Source of the DNA: Paenibacillus silvae
Lineage (GTDB): Bacteria > Bacillota > Bacilli > Paenibacillales > Paenibacillaceae
Length of the DNA: 64,000 nucleotides
Direction of reading: 5' to 3'
Assembly (NCBI RefSeq): GCF_014639235.1
Contig: NZ_BMFU01000012.1
Coordinates: forward strand, 1 to 64,000
The notes under the pieces were generated by a model. That model was not told the DNA's origin. It did no database searches and worked only from the letters and a program-made list of their open reading frames with translations. Made by a program: the position numbers and the translations under genes. Shown here in pieces: positions 26,432-35,210 of this stretch. How positions within the stretch are numbered: the first letter of the stretch is position 1; each line of letters begins with the position of its first letter.

Positions 26432-26812
26432 TTATATTTTAGCAACGGCTCGGATCTCTACCCATTGTTCTGGAAAGGCCAGATCACTCACCCCGATCAT
26501 GCTGCCTGCTGGCCGATGCTCGCCAACATATTGTTTAAACAGTTCGATGGCAGTCTCCCCATGCTCCTGCGCCCGGGTCAAGTATATTTCAACATATGCA
26601 AGATTGGACTTCGTAACACCAAACTGTGCTAACACGGTATCCAGATTCTCTAATGTCTGTAATACTTGCGCCTGAATATCACCCTCTCCAACAAAGCTGC
26701 CTTCTGTATTATGAGAAAATTGTCCAGAGATATATAACGTGTTATCGACACAGTAGCCTTGAGAGATGCCATGATCCCAAAGGTGGTGATTGTATGTTTG
26801 AATGGTGGTCAT
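26432..26812 (-). CDS. RidA family protein
   Basis: This 126-aa protein has the RidA/YjgF fold: WDHGISQGYCVDNTLYISGQ, VLQTLENLDTVLAQFG, YVEIYLT and the closing PEQWVEIRAVAKI. RidA enzymes hydrolyse reactive enamine/imine intermediates such as those from serine/threonine dehydratase. The catalytic Arg normally found near the C-terminus fits the Arg in EIRAVAKI. It is divergently transcribed from an HxlR-type regulator with a 105-bp gap. That suggests a regulated pair. Confidence 0.88.
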   Translation of the reverse strand: MTTIQTYNHHLWDHGISQGYCVDNTLYISGQFSHNTEGSFVGEGDIQAQVLQTLENLDTVLAQFGVTKSNLAYVEIYLTRAQEHGETAIELFKQYVGEHRPAGSMIGVSDLAFPEQWVEIRAVAKI

Positions 26813-26917
26813 GTTCCTAGCCCCTTTACTTTGAATTAAGGCTAGTATAGACTGGGCAAAAAGATTAGGATAGTACGCACAATGATGATAGGTACTATCT
26901 GAAAGGATAGTGTAAGC

Positions 26918-27253
26918 ATGGGCATATCCGACTTAAACAGCGAGAATATGGCTATTCAAGATACACCTTTTGGCTACACGATGTCAGTCATCGGTGGGAA
27001 GTGGAAGATGATCATTTTATATCTGTTAGCTGCCAAACAACCCGTTCGTTTCAATGAAATGCAGCGGCAGATTGGAACGATCACTTACAAGGTTTTAAGT
27101 GCACAGCTCAAAGAGCTGGAGACCGATGGATTAGTCAAGCGCAAGGAGTTTCCGCAAATTCCTCCCAAGGTAGAATATTCACTGACACCCAAAGCTCAGA
27201 CGCTTCTACCTGTGCTGGAACAGCTGTGCGAGTGGGGCACACAGAATCAGTAA
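26918..27253 (+). CDS. HxlR family winged-helix transcriptional regulator
   Basis: This 111-aa protein has the HxlR/MarR-like winged helix: YTMSVIGGKWKMIILYLLAAKQPVRFNEMQR, then TYKVLSAQLKELETDGLVKRKEF and the wing PPKVEYSLTPKAQTLLPVLE. A conserved N-terminal Cys seen in redox-sensing members is absent. It lies back to back with ridA and probably represses it or itself. Immediately after its stop, remnants of an ABC exporter begin. Confidence 0.9.
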   Translation: MGISDLNSENMAIQDTPFGYTMSVIGGKWKMIILYLLAAKQPVRFNEMQRQIGTITYKVLSAQLKELETDGLVKRKEFPQIPPKVEYSLTPKAQTLLPVLEQLCEWGTQNQ

Positions 27254-27255
27254 AG

Positions 27256-27756
27256 CTTGTTTGTGTTACCTCGTCATGCAAAAATATAGATTCAGCTGAA
27301 ATCAACAACAAGCTGTCCGGTACGGATACCGTTACCCGGGGAGAGGCAGTGCAAGGCATGCCTGGATACAAGGAAGAGAACGGCACAATTTTGATGATGC
27401 TTGCCTTCTTGCTTGCCATCTCCGCGTTTGTACTTGGTGTATTCTTTTATGTCATCACGATGCAAAAGACCAATCAGTTCGGCATTATGAAAGCGATCGG
27501 TGCCAGCAACCGGTTTCTGAGTAAAGCGATTGTATCGCAAGTATTCATACTGTCGCTGACGAGTATAGTTGTTGGAATCCTGCTGACTTATGCCACTGCC
27601 GCAATTATGCCTAAAAGCATGCCGTTCAAGCTGGAGACAAGTCTTGTCGTGACTTACTCCATCATCCTGCTCGTAATAGCCATGTTAAGCTCGATGGTAT
27701 CCGTTCGCAAAATCACAAAAATTGATCCACTTAAAGCGCTCGGGAGGGTTGAATGA
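27256..27756 (+). pseudogene. C-terminal remnant of an FtsX-like ABC exporter permease
   Basis: Only about 165 residues remain. There is part of the extracytoplasmic domain (SAEINNKLSGTDTVTRGEAV), then three membrane spans (MMLAFLLAISAFVLGVFFYV, IVSQVFILSLTSIVVGILLTY, VVTYSIILLVIAMLSSMV) and the end VRKITKIDPLKALGRVE. MacB/HrtB-type permeases are about 350-650 aa and need an N-terminal membrane helix, which is missing. Homology starts just after the HxlR stop, so a deletion probably joined the two. The stop overlaps the start of the ATPase gene (ATGATGA). Confidence 0.82.
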
Positions 27757-28442
27757 TGAATAAGGGATTACAGATGAATGAAGTCACAATGGTTTACGGT
27801 GAAGGGAGTCATCAGGTTAAGGCGCTCGATCATGTATCCTTATCCGTGGAGCCGGGAGAATTTGTCGCTGTCGTTGGACCTTCCGGGTCTGGTAAAAGTA
27901 CCTTCTTGTCTATTGCTTGAGCGATGCTGAAAGCATCCGAAGGAGAAGTCAGACTGAACGGAAATATAATATCGACACTTACAGAGAAAAAATTATCTTA
28001 CATCCGATTAAGAGAAATCGGCTTTATTATGCAATCCTCGAATCTAGTTCCTTATCTGCATGTTCTGGATCAGCTCCTCGTCGTAAAACGAATGTCTGGA
28101 GCCATCAATAAGGAAGACCAGCAATTTGCCACGAAGCTGCTGGAAGAGCTGGGGCTTGGACAGAAGCTGCGAAAATTCCCGGAGGAATTGTCAGGCGGGG
28201 AGAAACAGCGGACAGCCATTGCTCGTGCTCTGATGAATGATCCGAATCTGATCCTGGCGGACGAGCCGACAGCAAGCCTGGATACCAAACGGGCACATGA
28301 AGTGGTCAGTCTAATGACGCAAGAGGTAAAATCACGCCAAAAAGCCGCGATTATGGTTACTCATGATGAACGTATGCTCGCTTATTGCGATAAGGTATAC
28401 AGGATGAATGACGGAACTTTACCGCTAGCCGCATCATCTTAA
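27753..28442 (+). pseudogene. ABC exporter ATP-binding protein broken by an in-frame TGA
   Basis: The reading frame starts at 27753 or 27756 with MNKGLQMNEVTMVYG and has Walker A GPSGSGKST. At codon 55 it meets TGA (27918-27920), where the family has Gly. The frame continues unbroken with EVRLNGNIISTL, Q-loop IMQSSNLVPYL, signature ELSGGEKQRTAIARAL, Walker B LILADEPTASLD and the H-loop MVTHDE. One base change (GGA to TGA) explains it. A restart at ATG 27924 would lack Walker A and be inactive. Its permease partner is also truncated, so the exporter is lost unless the stop is a sequencing error. Confidence 0.85.
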
Positions 28443-28604
28443 ACCAAGCTTGACCGACTGAATCAAAATGATATCATTCCCCTATATGGTGAAGAGTCAG
28501 CACGCTTCTTGGCAGCTGACTCTTCCTGTTTTGGCGTGAGGCTTCCTCACTCTATTCGTTTATCCCGTTCAGACGCTCTATGCGCTACACCCGGTCGGGT
28601 TCGC

Positions 28605-29534
28605 TCAGTTCACCTTCTGCCCTGCCGCTGCAAACACCGACTGACGCTCATCCTGCGCGGGTCTGCTGCGGCGATAGGCACTTGGTGACATACCGCTCTG
28701 CTTGTTAAAGATACGATTGAACTGGGAGAAGCTGGCGAAGCCGCACTTGGCAGCAATATCTGTGATTTTCTCACTGGAATGCAGCAGCAGCTGCTGCGCA
28801 TTACGAATCCGGGTCATTTGCACGTACTCCGTAAACGTAAAACCTGTTACTTTGTTAAACTGGCGAGATAAATGATGAGCACTTACATAAAAACGTCTGG
28901 ACACCTCGTCCAGCGACAGTTCCTGCTGATAATGGCTGTGAATATACGATGCAATGGCATACATACGCCGTGACATGGATGAGCCTGTTTCCTCACGTAC
29001 ATAAGCATTCTCTGCCGCGTAACGATGAAGACCACATAGAAACTCAACAAATTTATGATGAATAGCCACCGACTGAATAGGTGAAGGATGCTGTGATATC
29101 GCAAAAATATCGTTTATAGGCGCGAGGATTTCCCCCCGTCGCTCCTCCGAGAAGCGAAAGATCGGAACCTGCGCATGAAATAGGTTAAACAGCTCCCTGT
29201 AATCGCTCTCAAGTCCAGGCAAGCTGCGAGGCATAGCAAAGTTGATCATTAACCTTTTGGGCGGCAGGCCTTTGGGATACTGGGTTTTATGCAGCAAGGA
29301 AGGCCGGAGCAGAACGATATCATAGGGCTGCATCTCGTACAAACTGCCTTCAATAATATGTGCCGCACTGCGATCCAACAGAATGCAGATTTCATAAAAA
29401 TCGTGAAAATGCTGAAACTCCATATTGAGATCATGCGAGCGCTCGTCATAATCCAGATGATAGAACAGTGGATCACCCGGCTGGTTCACCTGGATCGCAT
29501 ATCCCTTCTCATATGACAGAACCGACGATGTCAT
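28605..29534 (-). CDS. AraC family transcriptional regulator
   Basis: This 309-aa protein has an N-terminal cupin-like sensor (LNMEFQHFHDFYEICILLDRS, GSLYEMQPYDIVLLRPSLLH). A C-terminal AraC double helix-turn-helix follows (LSLDEVSRRFYVSAHHLSRQFNKVTG; ITDIAAKCGFASFSQFNRIFNKQSGMSPSAYRR). The ATG at 29534 has AAAGGAGG eight bases upstream. It is divergent from the GH38 alpha-mannosidase with 216 bp between the two starts, so it is probably that gene's sugar-responsive activator. Confidence 0.88.
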   Translation of the reverse strand: MTSSVLSYEKGYAIQVNQPGDPLFYHLDYDERSHDLNMEFQHFHDFYEICILLDRSAAHIIEGSLYEMQPYDIVLLRPSLLHKTQYPKGLPPKRLMINFAMPRSLPGLESDYRELFNLFHAQVPIFRFSEERRGEILAPINDIFAISQHPSPIQSVAIHHKFVEFLCGLHRYAAENAYVREETGSSMSRRMYAIASYIHSHYQQELSLDEVSRRFYVSAHHLSRQFNKVTGFTFTEYVQMTRIRNAQQLLLHSSEKITDIAAKCGFASFSQFNRIFNKQSGMSPSAYRRSRPAQDERQSVFAAAGQKVN

Positions 29535-29750
29535 GGATATGCCTCCTTTCTTGATCATGCCTGACTTTATTTTAGCATGAAATGCAATAAAAAGACGGTA
29601 TTTTCAGCATACATTACGTAGTTTGAAGCTTTGTGGGTTTGATATGATGGAGCTGAATGTCAGCGTTTTCAACATTGTTCTTTTTATACAGCTAACCGTC
29701 ACAGTTAGGCTTACAGTCTACTTACTAAATCTCAAGGTGGGGAAACCAAT

Positions 29751-32700
29751 ATGAAAGCTAACTCCTTGTCCACTCGAATCCATACGATTGTTAAACATTT
29801 GGAAAGCGCACGCCTGACTTCCAAAACGTATATACCAGAGCTTTATCATAAAGAGAGTGGTTACCACTCGTGGGACCTCGTATATGAAGACCCTTCTTCG
29901 TGGAACATATTCCGCAAGGGTGACGGGTGGGGCGGCAAGGATGTGCACAGCTGCTTCAAGACACGCATCCGCATTCCTGATCATCTGGAAGGCAAAAAAG
30001 TCGTATGTGCCATCGTAACCGGTGCGACCGACATCTGGAACTATGATAATCCGCAGTTTCTGGCCTTCCTGAATGGTGAGCTGATCTGCGGCCTGGATGT
30101 GAACCATACTGAAATTGACCTGACTCCTGCAGCTGTCAAAGGCGAAGAGTTCGAGCTTGCCCTGTATGCCTATTGCAGCACATCCGCTGCTGATGTTTTC
30201 CTGAACGTTTATATTGCCGAGCAGCATCAGGCCGTCTCCGATTTGTATTATGACATCAAGGCTGCACTGGATGCTGCAGACCTGCTGCGCGAGGATGACC
30301 TGGAGCGCCTGAAGCTGATTGAACAACTAAACAAAGCGGTGAATCTGCTCGATTTACGTCAGGAAAACAGCCCAGCGTTCCATGCATCCGTGCTGAAAGC
30401 TCGCGAGTATTTGCAAAACCATATCTATGGCGAAACTCGCCCTGCAGCTGATCATATCCCGACCGTTCACTGTATCGGACATACCCATATCGATGTGGCC
30501 TGGCTGTGGACGCTCGATCAGACACGGGAGAAGGTCATTCGCAGCTTTGCGAGTGTGCTCTATCTGATGGACAAGTTCCCGGAGTATACATTCATGTCCT
30601 CCCAGCCTCAGCTCTATGCATACTTGAAAGCCGACTTCCCGTCTTTATATGAGAAAATCAAAGAAAAAGTTGCCGAAGGCCGCTGGGAAGCAGAAGGCTC
30701 GATGTGGCTGGAGGCCGATTGCAATCTGATCTCGGGCGAATCGATGATCCGTCAGATTATCTATGGCAAACGTTTCTTCAAAGAAGAATTTGGCGTAGAG
30801 AACCGCGTGCTCTGGCTGCCCGATGTATTCGGATACAGTGCAGCGATGCCGCAGATTATGCGCAAGAGCGGGATCGATTATTTTATGACGACCAAAATTG
30901 CCTGGAATGATACCAACCAGATTCCTAACGACACGATGTACTGGAGAGGTATTGACGGCTCAGAGGTGCTGACGCATTTCATTACGGCCAAAGACTATAT
31001 TCCCCACCCGGAATTCGGCAAGCACCGTTTCGAAACAACGTACAACGGACGTTTTAATGCTTCACAAGTGAAGGGCACGTGGCAGCGATATCAGAACAAA
31101 AATATCAACACCGATGTGCTGCAGTGCTTCGGCTTTGGAGACGGCGGCGGCGGGCCAACGGAAGAAATGCTGGAACACGGCAGACGGCTTGAAAAGGGAC
31201 TGCCAGGCGTACCGGCGGTGAAGCGCACCTTTGTACGTGAATTTTTTGAGAAGCTGGAACAGAATCTGGACGGAGTCCGTTCCGTTCCTCGCTGGTCAGG
31301 GGAGCTTTATCTGGAGTACCATCGCGGTACGTACACATCGATGGCCCGCAACAAACGCTACAACCGCCACAGTGAATTTGCGCTGGCAGATGCAGAGCTG
31401 TTCTCTATGATTCAACGTCAGGCGGATGCACAGGCAGCATATCCAACCGACGCTTTGGAGCATGCATGGAAACTGACGATGCTGAACCAGTTTCATGATA
31501 TTCTGCCAGGCAGCTCGATCGAGCAGGTTTACGTCGATTCGCAGGAGCAGTATGAAGAGGTGCTGCGTGTCACGGACGAGCTGAAGGACAGTGCCCTGAA
31601 CGGAATCGTAAGCCGGATTACGTCAGACGGTGAAGGGATTGTTGTGTTTAACACAACCGGCTTTGCCCGGACCGATGTGGTGGAGCTGCCTTCATTGGCC
31701 AAAAAAGTAACGGTGTATGATGGTGAGCATCCTGTACCAAGCCAGCTCACACCGGAAGGCGGCCTTGTGTTCCTCGCTGAGCACGTGCCGGCCGCAGGAT
31801 ACAAAACGTTCCGAATCATACCGGATACCGCCGCTGAACTTGGCATCGCAGGGGTATCCGTTGCCCAGTGGCAGTCCGAACAGCGCTCCATCGAAACCCC
31901 TTGGTACGATATTCGCCTGAATGACAGTGCCGAATTCGTATCGGTATGGGACAAGCTTGAGGGCCGTGAATTGCTTCAAGCCGGCGAGCGTGGCAACGTG
32001 CTGCAAGTATTCGAGGATCGTCCTGCCGAGTATGAGGCATGGAATATTGACGATTATTACGAACAGCATATGTGGGAGATCAACGACCTGCAGTCGATGG
32101 AATGGCTCGAAAACGGGCCGGTTCGTTCCGTGCTTCAAGTGAAGAGACAGTTCCTGGACTCTGTCGTTGAACAGACGATCATTTTCTATGCACATACACG
32201 GCGAATCGATTTCCGTACCTTTGTAGACTGGAAACAGGAGCACCTGCTGCTCAAAGTTGCATTCCCGCTCGATATCTGGAGTGAAAAAGCCGTCTACGAA
32301 ATTCAGTATGGTAACGTGGAACGTGCTACACACCGCAACACCAGCTGGGATCAGGCGCGGTTTGAGGTATGTGGTCAGAAGTGGGCGGATCTCGCCGAGA
32401 GCGGATACGGTGCTGCCCTGCTTAACGACTGCAAATACGGATACGACATTCACAATTCGGTGATGCGCCTGTCCCTGATCAAAAGCGCGACGTATCCGAA
32501 CGAAAATGCCGATAAAGAGCAGCATGTATTCACCTACTCGCTCTATCCGCATCAGGGTGATTTCCGTGAGGGACGTGTCATTCAGGCCGCTTATGATCTG
32601 AACCGTCCGCTGGTCGGTCTGGAAATAGGTTCACAAAGCGGTACGCTGCCGGGTACGTGGTCCCTTGCTTCCGTAGATCAGGAAAATGTGGTGCTTGAGG

Positions 32701-32930
32701 TTATTAAAAAAGCCGAGGACAACGATGACACGATCATCCGTGTGTATGAAGCCCATGGCCGCCGCAGCCGTGCCTCCCTGCAATTGCCTGAGCAAGCAGC
32801 TTCAACAGCGTACGCATGTGATCTGATGGAGAACATCGAAGCGGAGTTCCACGTAGAGAATGCACGTATTACTTTTGACATCAAGCCATATGAGATTTTA
32901 ACGTTCCGCATTCCACGGGTAAACAACTGA
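29751..32930 (+). CDS. GH38 alpha-mannosidase
   Basis: This 1059-aa protein is a full-length bacterial GH38 alpha-mannosidase. After an N-terminal beta domain (about 1-235), the catalytic barrel opens with CIGHTHIDVAWLW (His244-Asp248; His246 and Asp248 expected Zn ligands). It continues with WLPDVFGYSAAMPQIM, where Asp358 is the expected nucleophile, and MLNQFHDILPGSSI supplies the further metal His. The C-terminal half is the usual set of beta-sandwich domains. No signal peptide is seen, so it acts on imported mannosides. A terminator follows it. Confidence 0.94.
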   Translation: MKANSLSTRIHTIVKHLESARLTSKTYIPELYHKESGYHSWDLVYEDPSSWNIFRKGDGWGGKDVHSCFKTRIRIPDHLEGKKVVCAIVTGATDIWNYDNPQFLAFLNGELICGLDVNHTEIDLTPAAVKGEEFELALYAYCSTSAADVFLNVYIAEQHQAVSDLYYDIKAALDAADLLREDDLERLKLIEQLNKAVNLLDLRQENSPAFHASVLKAREYLQNHIYGETRPAADHIPTVHCIGHTHIDVAWLWTLDQTREKVIRSFASVLYLMDKFPEYTFMSSQPQLYAYLKADFPSLYEKIKEKVAEGRWEAEGSMWLEADCNLISGESMIRQIIYGKRFFKEEFGVENRVLWLPDVFGYSAAMPQIMRKSGIDYFMTTKIAWNDTNQIPNDTMYWRGIDGSEVLTHFITAKDYIPHPEFGKHRFETTYNGRFNASQVKGTWQRYQNKNINTDVLQCFGFGDGGGGPTEEMLEHGRRLEKGLPGVPAVKRTFVREFFEKLEQNLDGVRSVPRWSGELYLEYHRGTYTSMARNKRYNRHSEFALADAELFSMIQRQADAQAAYPTDALEHAWKLTMLNQFHDILPGSSIEQVYVDSQEQYEEVLRVTDELKDSALNGIVSRITSDGEGIVVFNTTGFARTDVVELPSLAKKVTVYDGEHPVPSQLTPEGGLVFLAEHVPAAGYKTFRIIPDTAAELGIAGVSVAQWQSEQRSIETPWYDIRLNDSAEFVSVWDKLEGRELLQAGERGNVLQVFEDRPAEYEAWNIDDYYEQHMWEINDLQSMEWLENGPVRSVLQVKRQFLDSVVEQTIIFYAHTRRIDFRTFVDWKQEHLLLKVAFPLDIWSEKAVYEIQYGNVERATHRNTSWDQARFEVCGQKWADLAESGYGAALLNDCKYGYDIHNSVMRLSLIKSATYPNENADKEQHVFTYSLYPHQGDFREGRVIQAAYDLNRPLVGLEIGSQSGTLPGTWSLASVDQENVVLEVIKKAEDNDDTIIRVYEAHGRRSRASLQLPEQAASTAYACDLMENIEAEFHVENARITFDIKPYEILTFRIPRVNN

Positions 32931-32966
32931 ATCAATGGCCGTACCAACTAACTGCAACCACTAGAA

Positions 32967-33012
32967 AAGGGCTGCTTCCTGTCATTCCGACACGGAGGCA
33001 GCCCTTCTTTAT
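32967..33012 (+). terminator. Intrinsic terminator of the alpha-mannosidase gene
   Basis: AAGGGCTGC (32967-32975) pairs with GCAGCCCTT (32998-33006), with further TCC/GGA pairing inside, followed by CTTTATTTT. Confidence 0.85.
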
Positions 33013-33013
33013 T

Positions 33014-33193
33014 TTAGCTAAAATCCATCCAGAAAAATTGAGAGATGGCCAGACCTAATCCGATCACATTGGTCACAGCAAAAAACCATTTTCTCGCTAT
33101 CGGGCTGATTCGTTCGCCTGTCCATAGACTCCAGGCTGTAATTCCGTTAACCACAACCATAATGATTAGCGCAAGCCACCAATTCGCCGCCAA
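33014..33193 (-). CDS. Small two-span membrane protein read from a TTG start
   Basis: This 59-aa reading starts at TTG (33193) with GGAGAGGA about ten bases upstream and runs AANWWLALIIMVVVNGITAW, then a loop ERISPIARK, then WFFAVTNVIGLGLAISQFFW. It ends DFS. The two hydrophobic helices with a basic loop give a convincing membrane hairpin. No ATG or GTG start is available; a TAA sits 8 codons further upstream. It follows the aldo/keto reductase stop by 30 bp on the same strand, so co-transcription is likely. Function unknown. Confidence 0.6.
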   Translation of the reverse strand: MAANWWLALIIMVVVNGITAWSLWTGERISPIARKWFFAVTNVIGLGLAISQFFWMDFS

Positions 33194-33223
33194 ATGTTCA
33201 TCGTCCTCTCCTGCAGCAGCTTA

Positions 33224-34075
33224 TTAAAATTCCTCGTACTCACTCGGGTCCTGATTCCACAATCGTCCATCCGGGCGGTTAAACGAGGCCAGAATCTTCA
33301 TCTCTTCTGCACTCAGCTCGAAATCAAAAAGTTCAATGTTCTCCTGCTGATGCTGCAACGAGCCTGCTTTGGGAATAGGAATGGAACCGAGCTGCACATG
33401 CCAGCGCAGAATAATCTGAGTTGGCGTTTTGCGATGTGTCTCTGCGATCCGAAGAATGTCCTCATGCTTCAAAATATCCTGCACCGCATCATTACCCCGT
33501 CCAATCGGACTCCAAGATTCGTTGACAATGCCATGCTTCGCATCCTGCTGCCGCTGATTCGCCTGATCGAAGAACGGATGCAGCTCGATCTGGTTCAGGC
33601 TCGGCGCCACGCCTGTCTCCTGAATCAGCCGTTCATTATGCTCCGGCAGGAAGTTGCTAACACCGATGGAGCGGATATATCCACGTTTTCTCGCTTCGAT
33701 TAAAGCCTGCCACGCCTCAACATACTTATCCTGCTTGGGATTCGGCCAGTGGATCAGATACAGGTCGTAATAGTCCAGATCGGCTCTGTACAGCGACTCC
33801 TGAATTGCGACCAGCGCTTTGTCATAGGCATGATATCGTCCGGGCAGCTTGGAGGTAATGAGAAGCTTGTCTCTCGTAATAGAGCTGTTCTTGATTGCTC
33901 TGCCAACGGTCGCCTCATTTTCATAGTTATAAGCCGTATCCAGCAAGCGATACCCTGCTTCCAGTGCAGAAGCAATCGATTGAACGCCAGCCTCCCCTTT
34001 CAGACTGTATGTACCAAATCCAATCGCAGGTACCTTCAGGCCATCATTTAATGTGTACTCCGGGATATGATTCAT
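33224..34075 (-). CDS. Aldo/keto reductase
   Basis: This 283-aa protein is a complete NADPH-dependent AKR: VPAIGFGTYSLKGEAGVQ, LLDTAYNYENEATVGRAI (catalytic Asp and Tyr), LITSKL, YYDLYLIHWPNP (catalytic His), SIGVSNF and IPIPKAGSLQHQQENI. It resembles the 2,5-diketo-gluconate reductase/glyoxal reductase group (YvgN-like), reducing small aldehydes and ketones in the cytoplasm. It likely forms a short operon with the 59-aa membrane protein downstream. Confidence 0.92.
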   Translation of the reverse strand: MNHIPEYTLNDGLKVPAIGFGTYSLKGEAGVQSIASALEAGYRLLDTAYNYENEATVGRAIKNSSITRDKLLITSKLPGRYHAYDKALVAIQESLYRADLDYYDLYLIHWPNPKQDKYVEAWQALIEARKRGYIRSIGVSNFLPEHNERLIQETGVAPSLNQIELHPFFDQANQRQQDAKHGIVNESWSPIGRGNDAVQDILKHEDILRIAETHRKTPTQIILRWHVQLGSIPIPKAGSLQHQQENIELFDFELSAEEMKILASFNRPDGRLWNQDPSEYEEF

Positions 34076-34223
34076 TCGAGAACTCTCCTTTGTATAAGGT
34101 AGTATCCTTCTTCCTGAATAAAATGGAAAAGCTGAACCGCTCTCTCGTTATTCTACCCCTGCACACAAGCCTGAATCAATGCAAACAACGCTCCACCCCG
34201 AATAACGTTCCGGAAAAACAGAA

Positions 34224-35210
34224 TTACTGAGCTTTCCCCGTTAATATGTCTGTAATGATGTCCAGCTGTTTTTCTACCGCAATAGCGTCACTTGGCAGGA
34301 ATTCATCAAAATCAATAAAGTACACATGCCCCGATTTCCCTGCTGGTGAGGCATCGATAAGCTTCTGCACATCCTTGACCTTCTCCTCTGCTCCCTTGTT
34401 TACCGCCAGGAACAAACGATCACCGATATATTCGGGAATGACCTCGCTCGAGATTTCCCACGTATCGCCATGGATGACATCCGAATCAACTTTCGCCGCT
34501 GGCTTCAGACCAAGGTATTTGTATAAAATATTGCCTCCCATGTTGGTATCCCCGTATACCATCAGTGTGTCTGGACGCACATTCAGGATCGTGAAAGTCT
34601 CGTCCTCTTTGACATAAGGTTTGATTTTCTCCTTGTAGGCTGCAATCTTGGCCTCGAATTGCGCAATCCATTCCTTCGCCTCTTCCTGCTTTCCAAGAAT
34701 ATCACCGAACATCTCCACATCTTTGATCGGATCATTTTTTTGCTCGACAACAATTGTCGGGGCAATCCGGTTCAACGCTTCATACCCGCCTTCCACAAGC
34801 TCGGCAAAGGTTGGTGTCGTGACAATGAGATCAGGCTCCAGCGCCAGAATCTTCTCTGCATCCGGCGGAACTCCAACATCAGTAATGCCGGTCTTGTCAC
34901 TGATATGCGGATTATCCATAACGTATGTCGTTGTGCCCACTGGCTTCACGCCAAGTGCTATAGGCTCCCCCAGATGAAAGAGGCTGACAACACGCTGCGG
35001 GTGCACAGGAATGTCCGACTGGCCCTTCAGATGTGTATATGTCCGCATTTCTACAGCTGTGCTGTCTGATACAGTCGCTGCAGCCGCAGAGCTGGCGGGC
35101 TGCTGAGCAGTAGTTCCCCCCGTAGTTGTGCTTGCCTGACAAGCGCTCAGAATCAATGATGTGCACAGTACCATCATGGCTCCAAAGGCTGGTCTTGAAA
35201 ATCGAAACAT
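34224..35210 (-). CDS. Iron-siderophore substrate-binding lipoprotein (internal start of the fusion ORF)
   Basis: If translated from ATG 35210 this is a 328-aa lipoprotein. The signal is MFRFSRPAFGAMMVLCTSLI followed by LSAC, whose Cys would be lipidated, then a Thr/Ala/Ser linker and the periplasmic-binding fold of FhuD/FeuA type (PQRVVSLFHLG, AEKILALEPDLIVTTP, LAVNKGAEEKVKDVQKL, YFIDFDEFLP). It would capture ferric siderophore outside the cell for a FecCD-type permease, which is not in the window. A ribosome site and a Fur-like box directly upstream support independent expression. Confidence 0.7.
   Translation of the reverse strand: MFRFSRPAFGAMMVLCTSLILSACQASTTTGGTTAQQPASSAAAATVSDSTAVEMRTYTHLKGQSDIPVHPQRVVSLFHLGEPIALGVKPVGTTTYVMDNPHISDKTGITDVGVPPDAEKILALEPDLIVTTPTFAELVEGGYEALNRIAPTIVVEQKNDPIKDVEMFGDILGKQEEAKEWIAQFEAKIAAYKEKIKPYVKEDETFTILNVRPDTLMVYGDTNMGGNILYKYLGLKPAAKVDSDVIHGDTWEISSEVIPEYIGDRLFLAVNKGAEEKVKDVQKLIDASPAGKSGHVYFIDFDEFLPSDAIAVEKQLDIITDILTGKAQ

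Noticed and set aside
27924..28442. ATP-binding protein as an intact shorter gene
   Set aside because: A start at 27924 would lack Walker A; the upstream in-frame sequence clearly encodes the missing part, so it is a nonsense-mutated gene.
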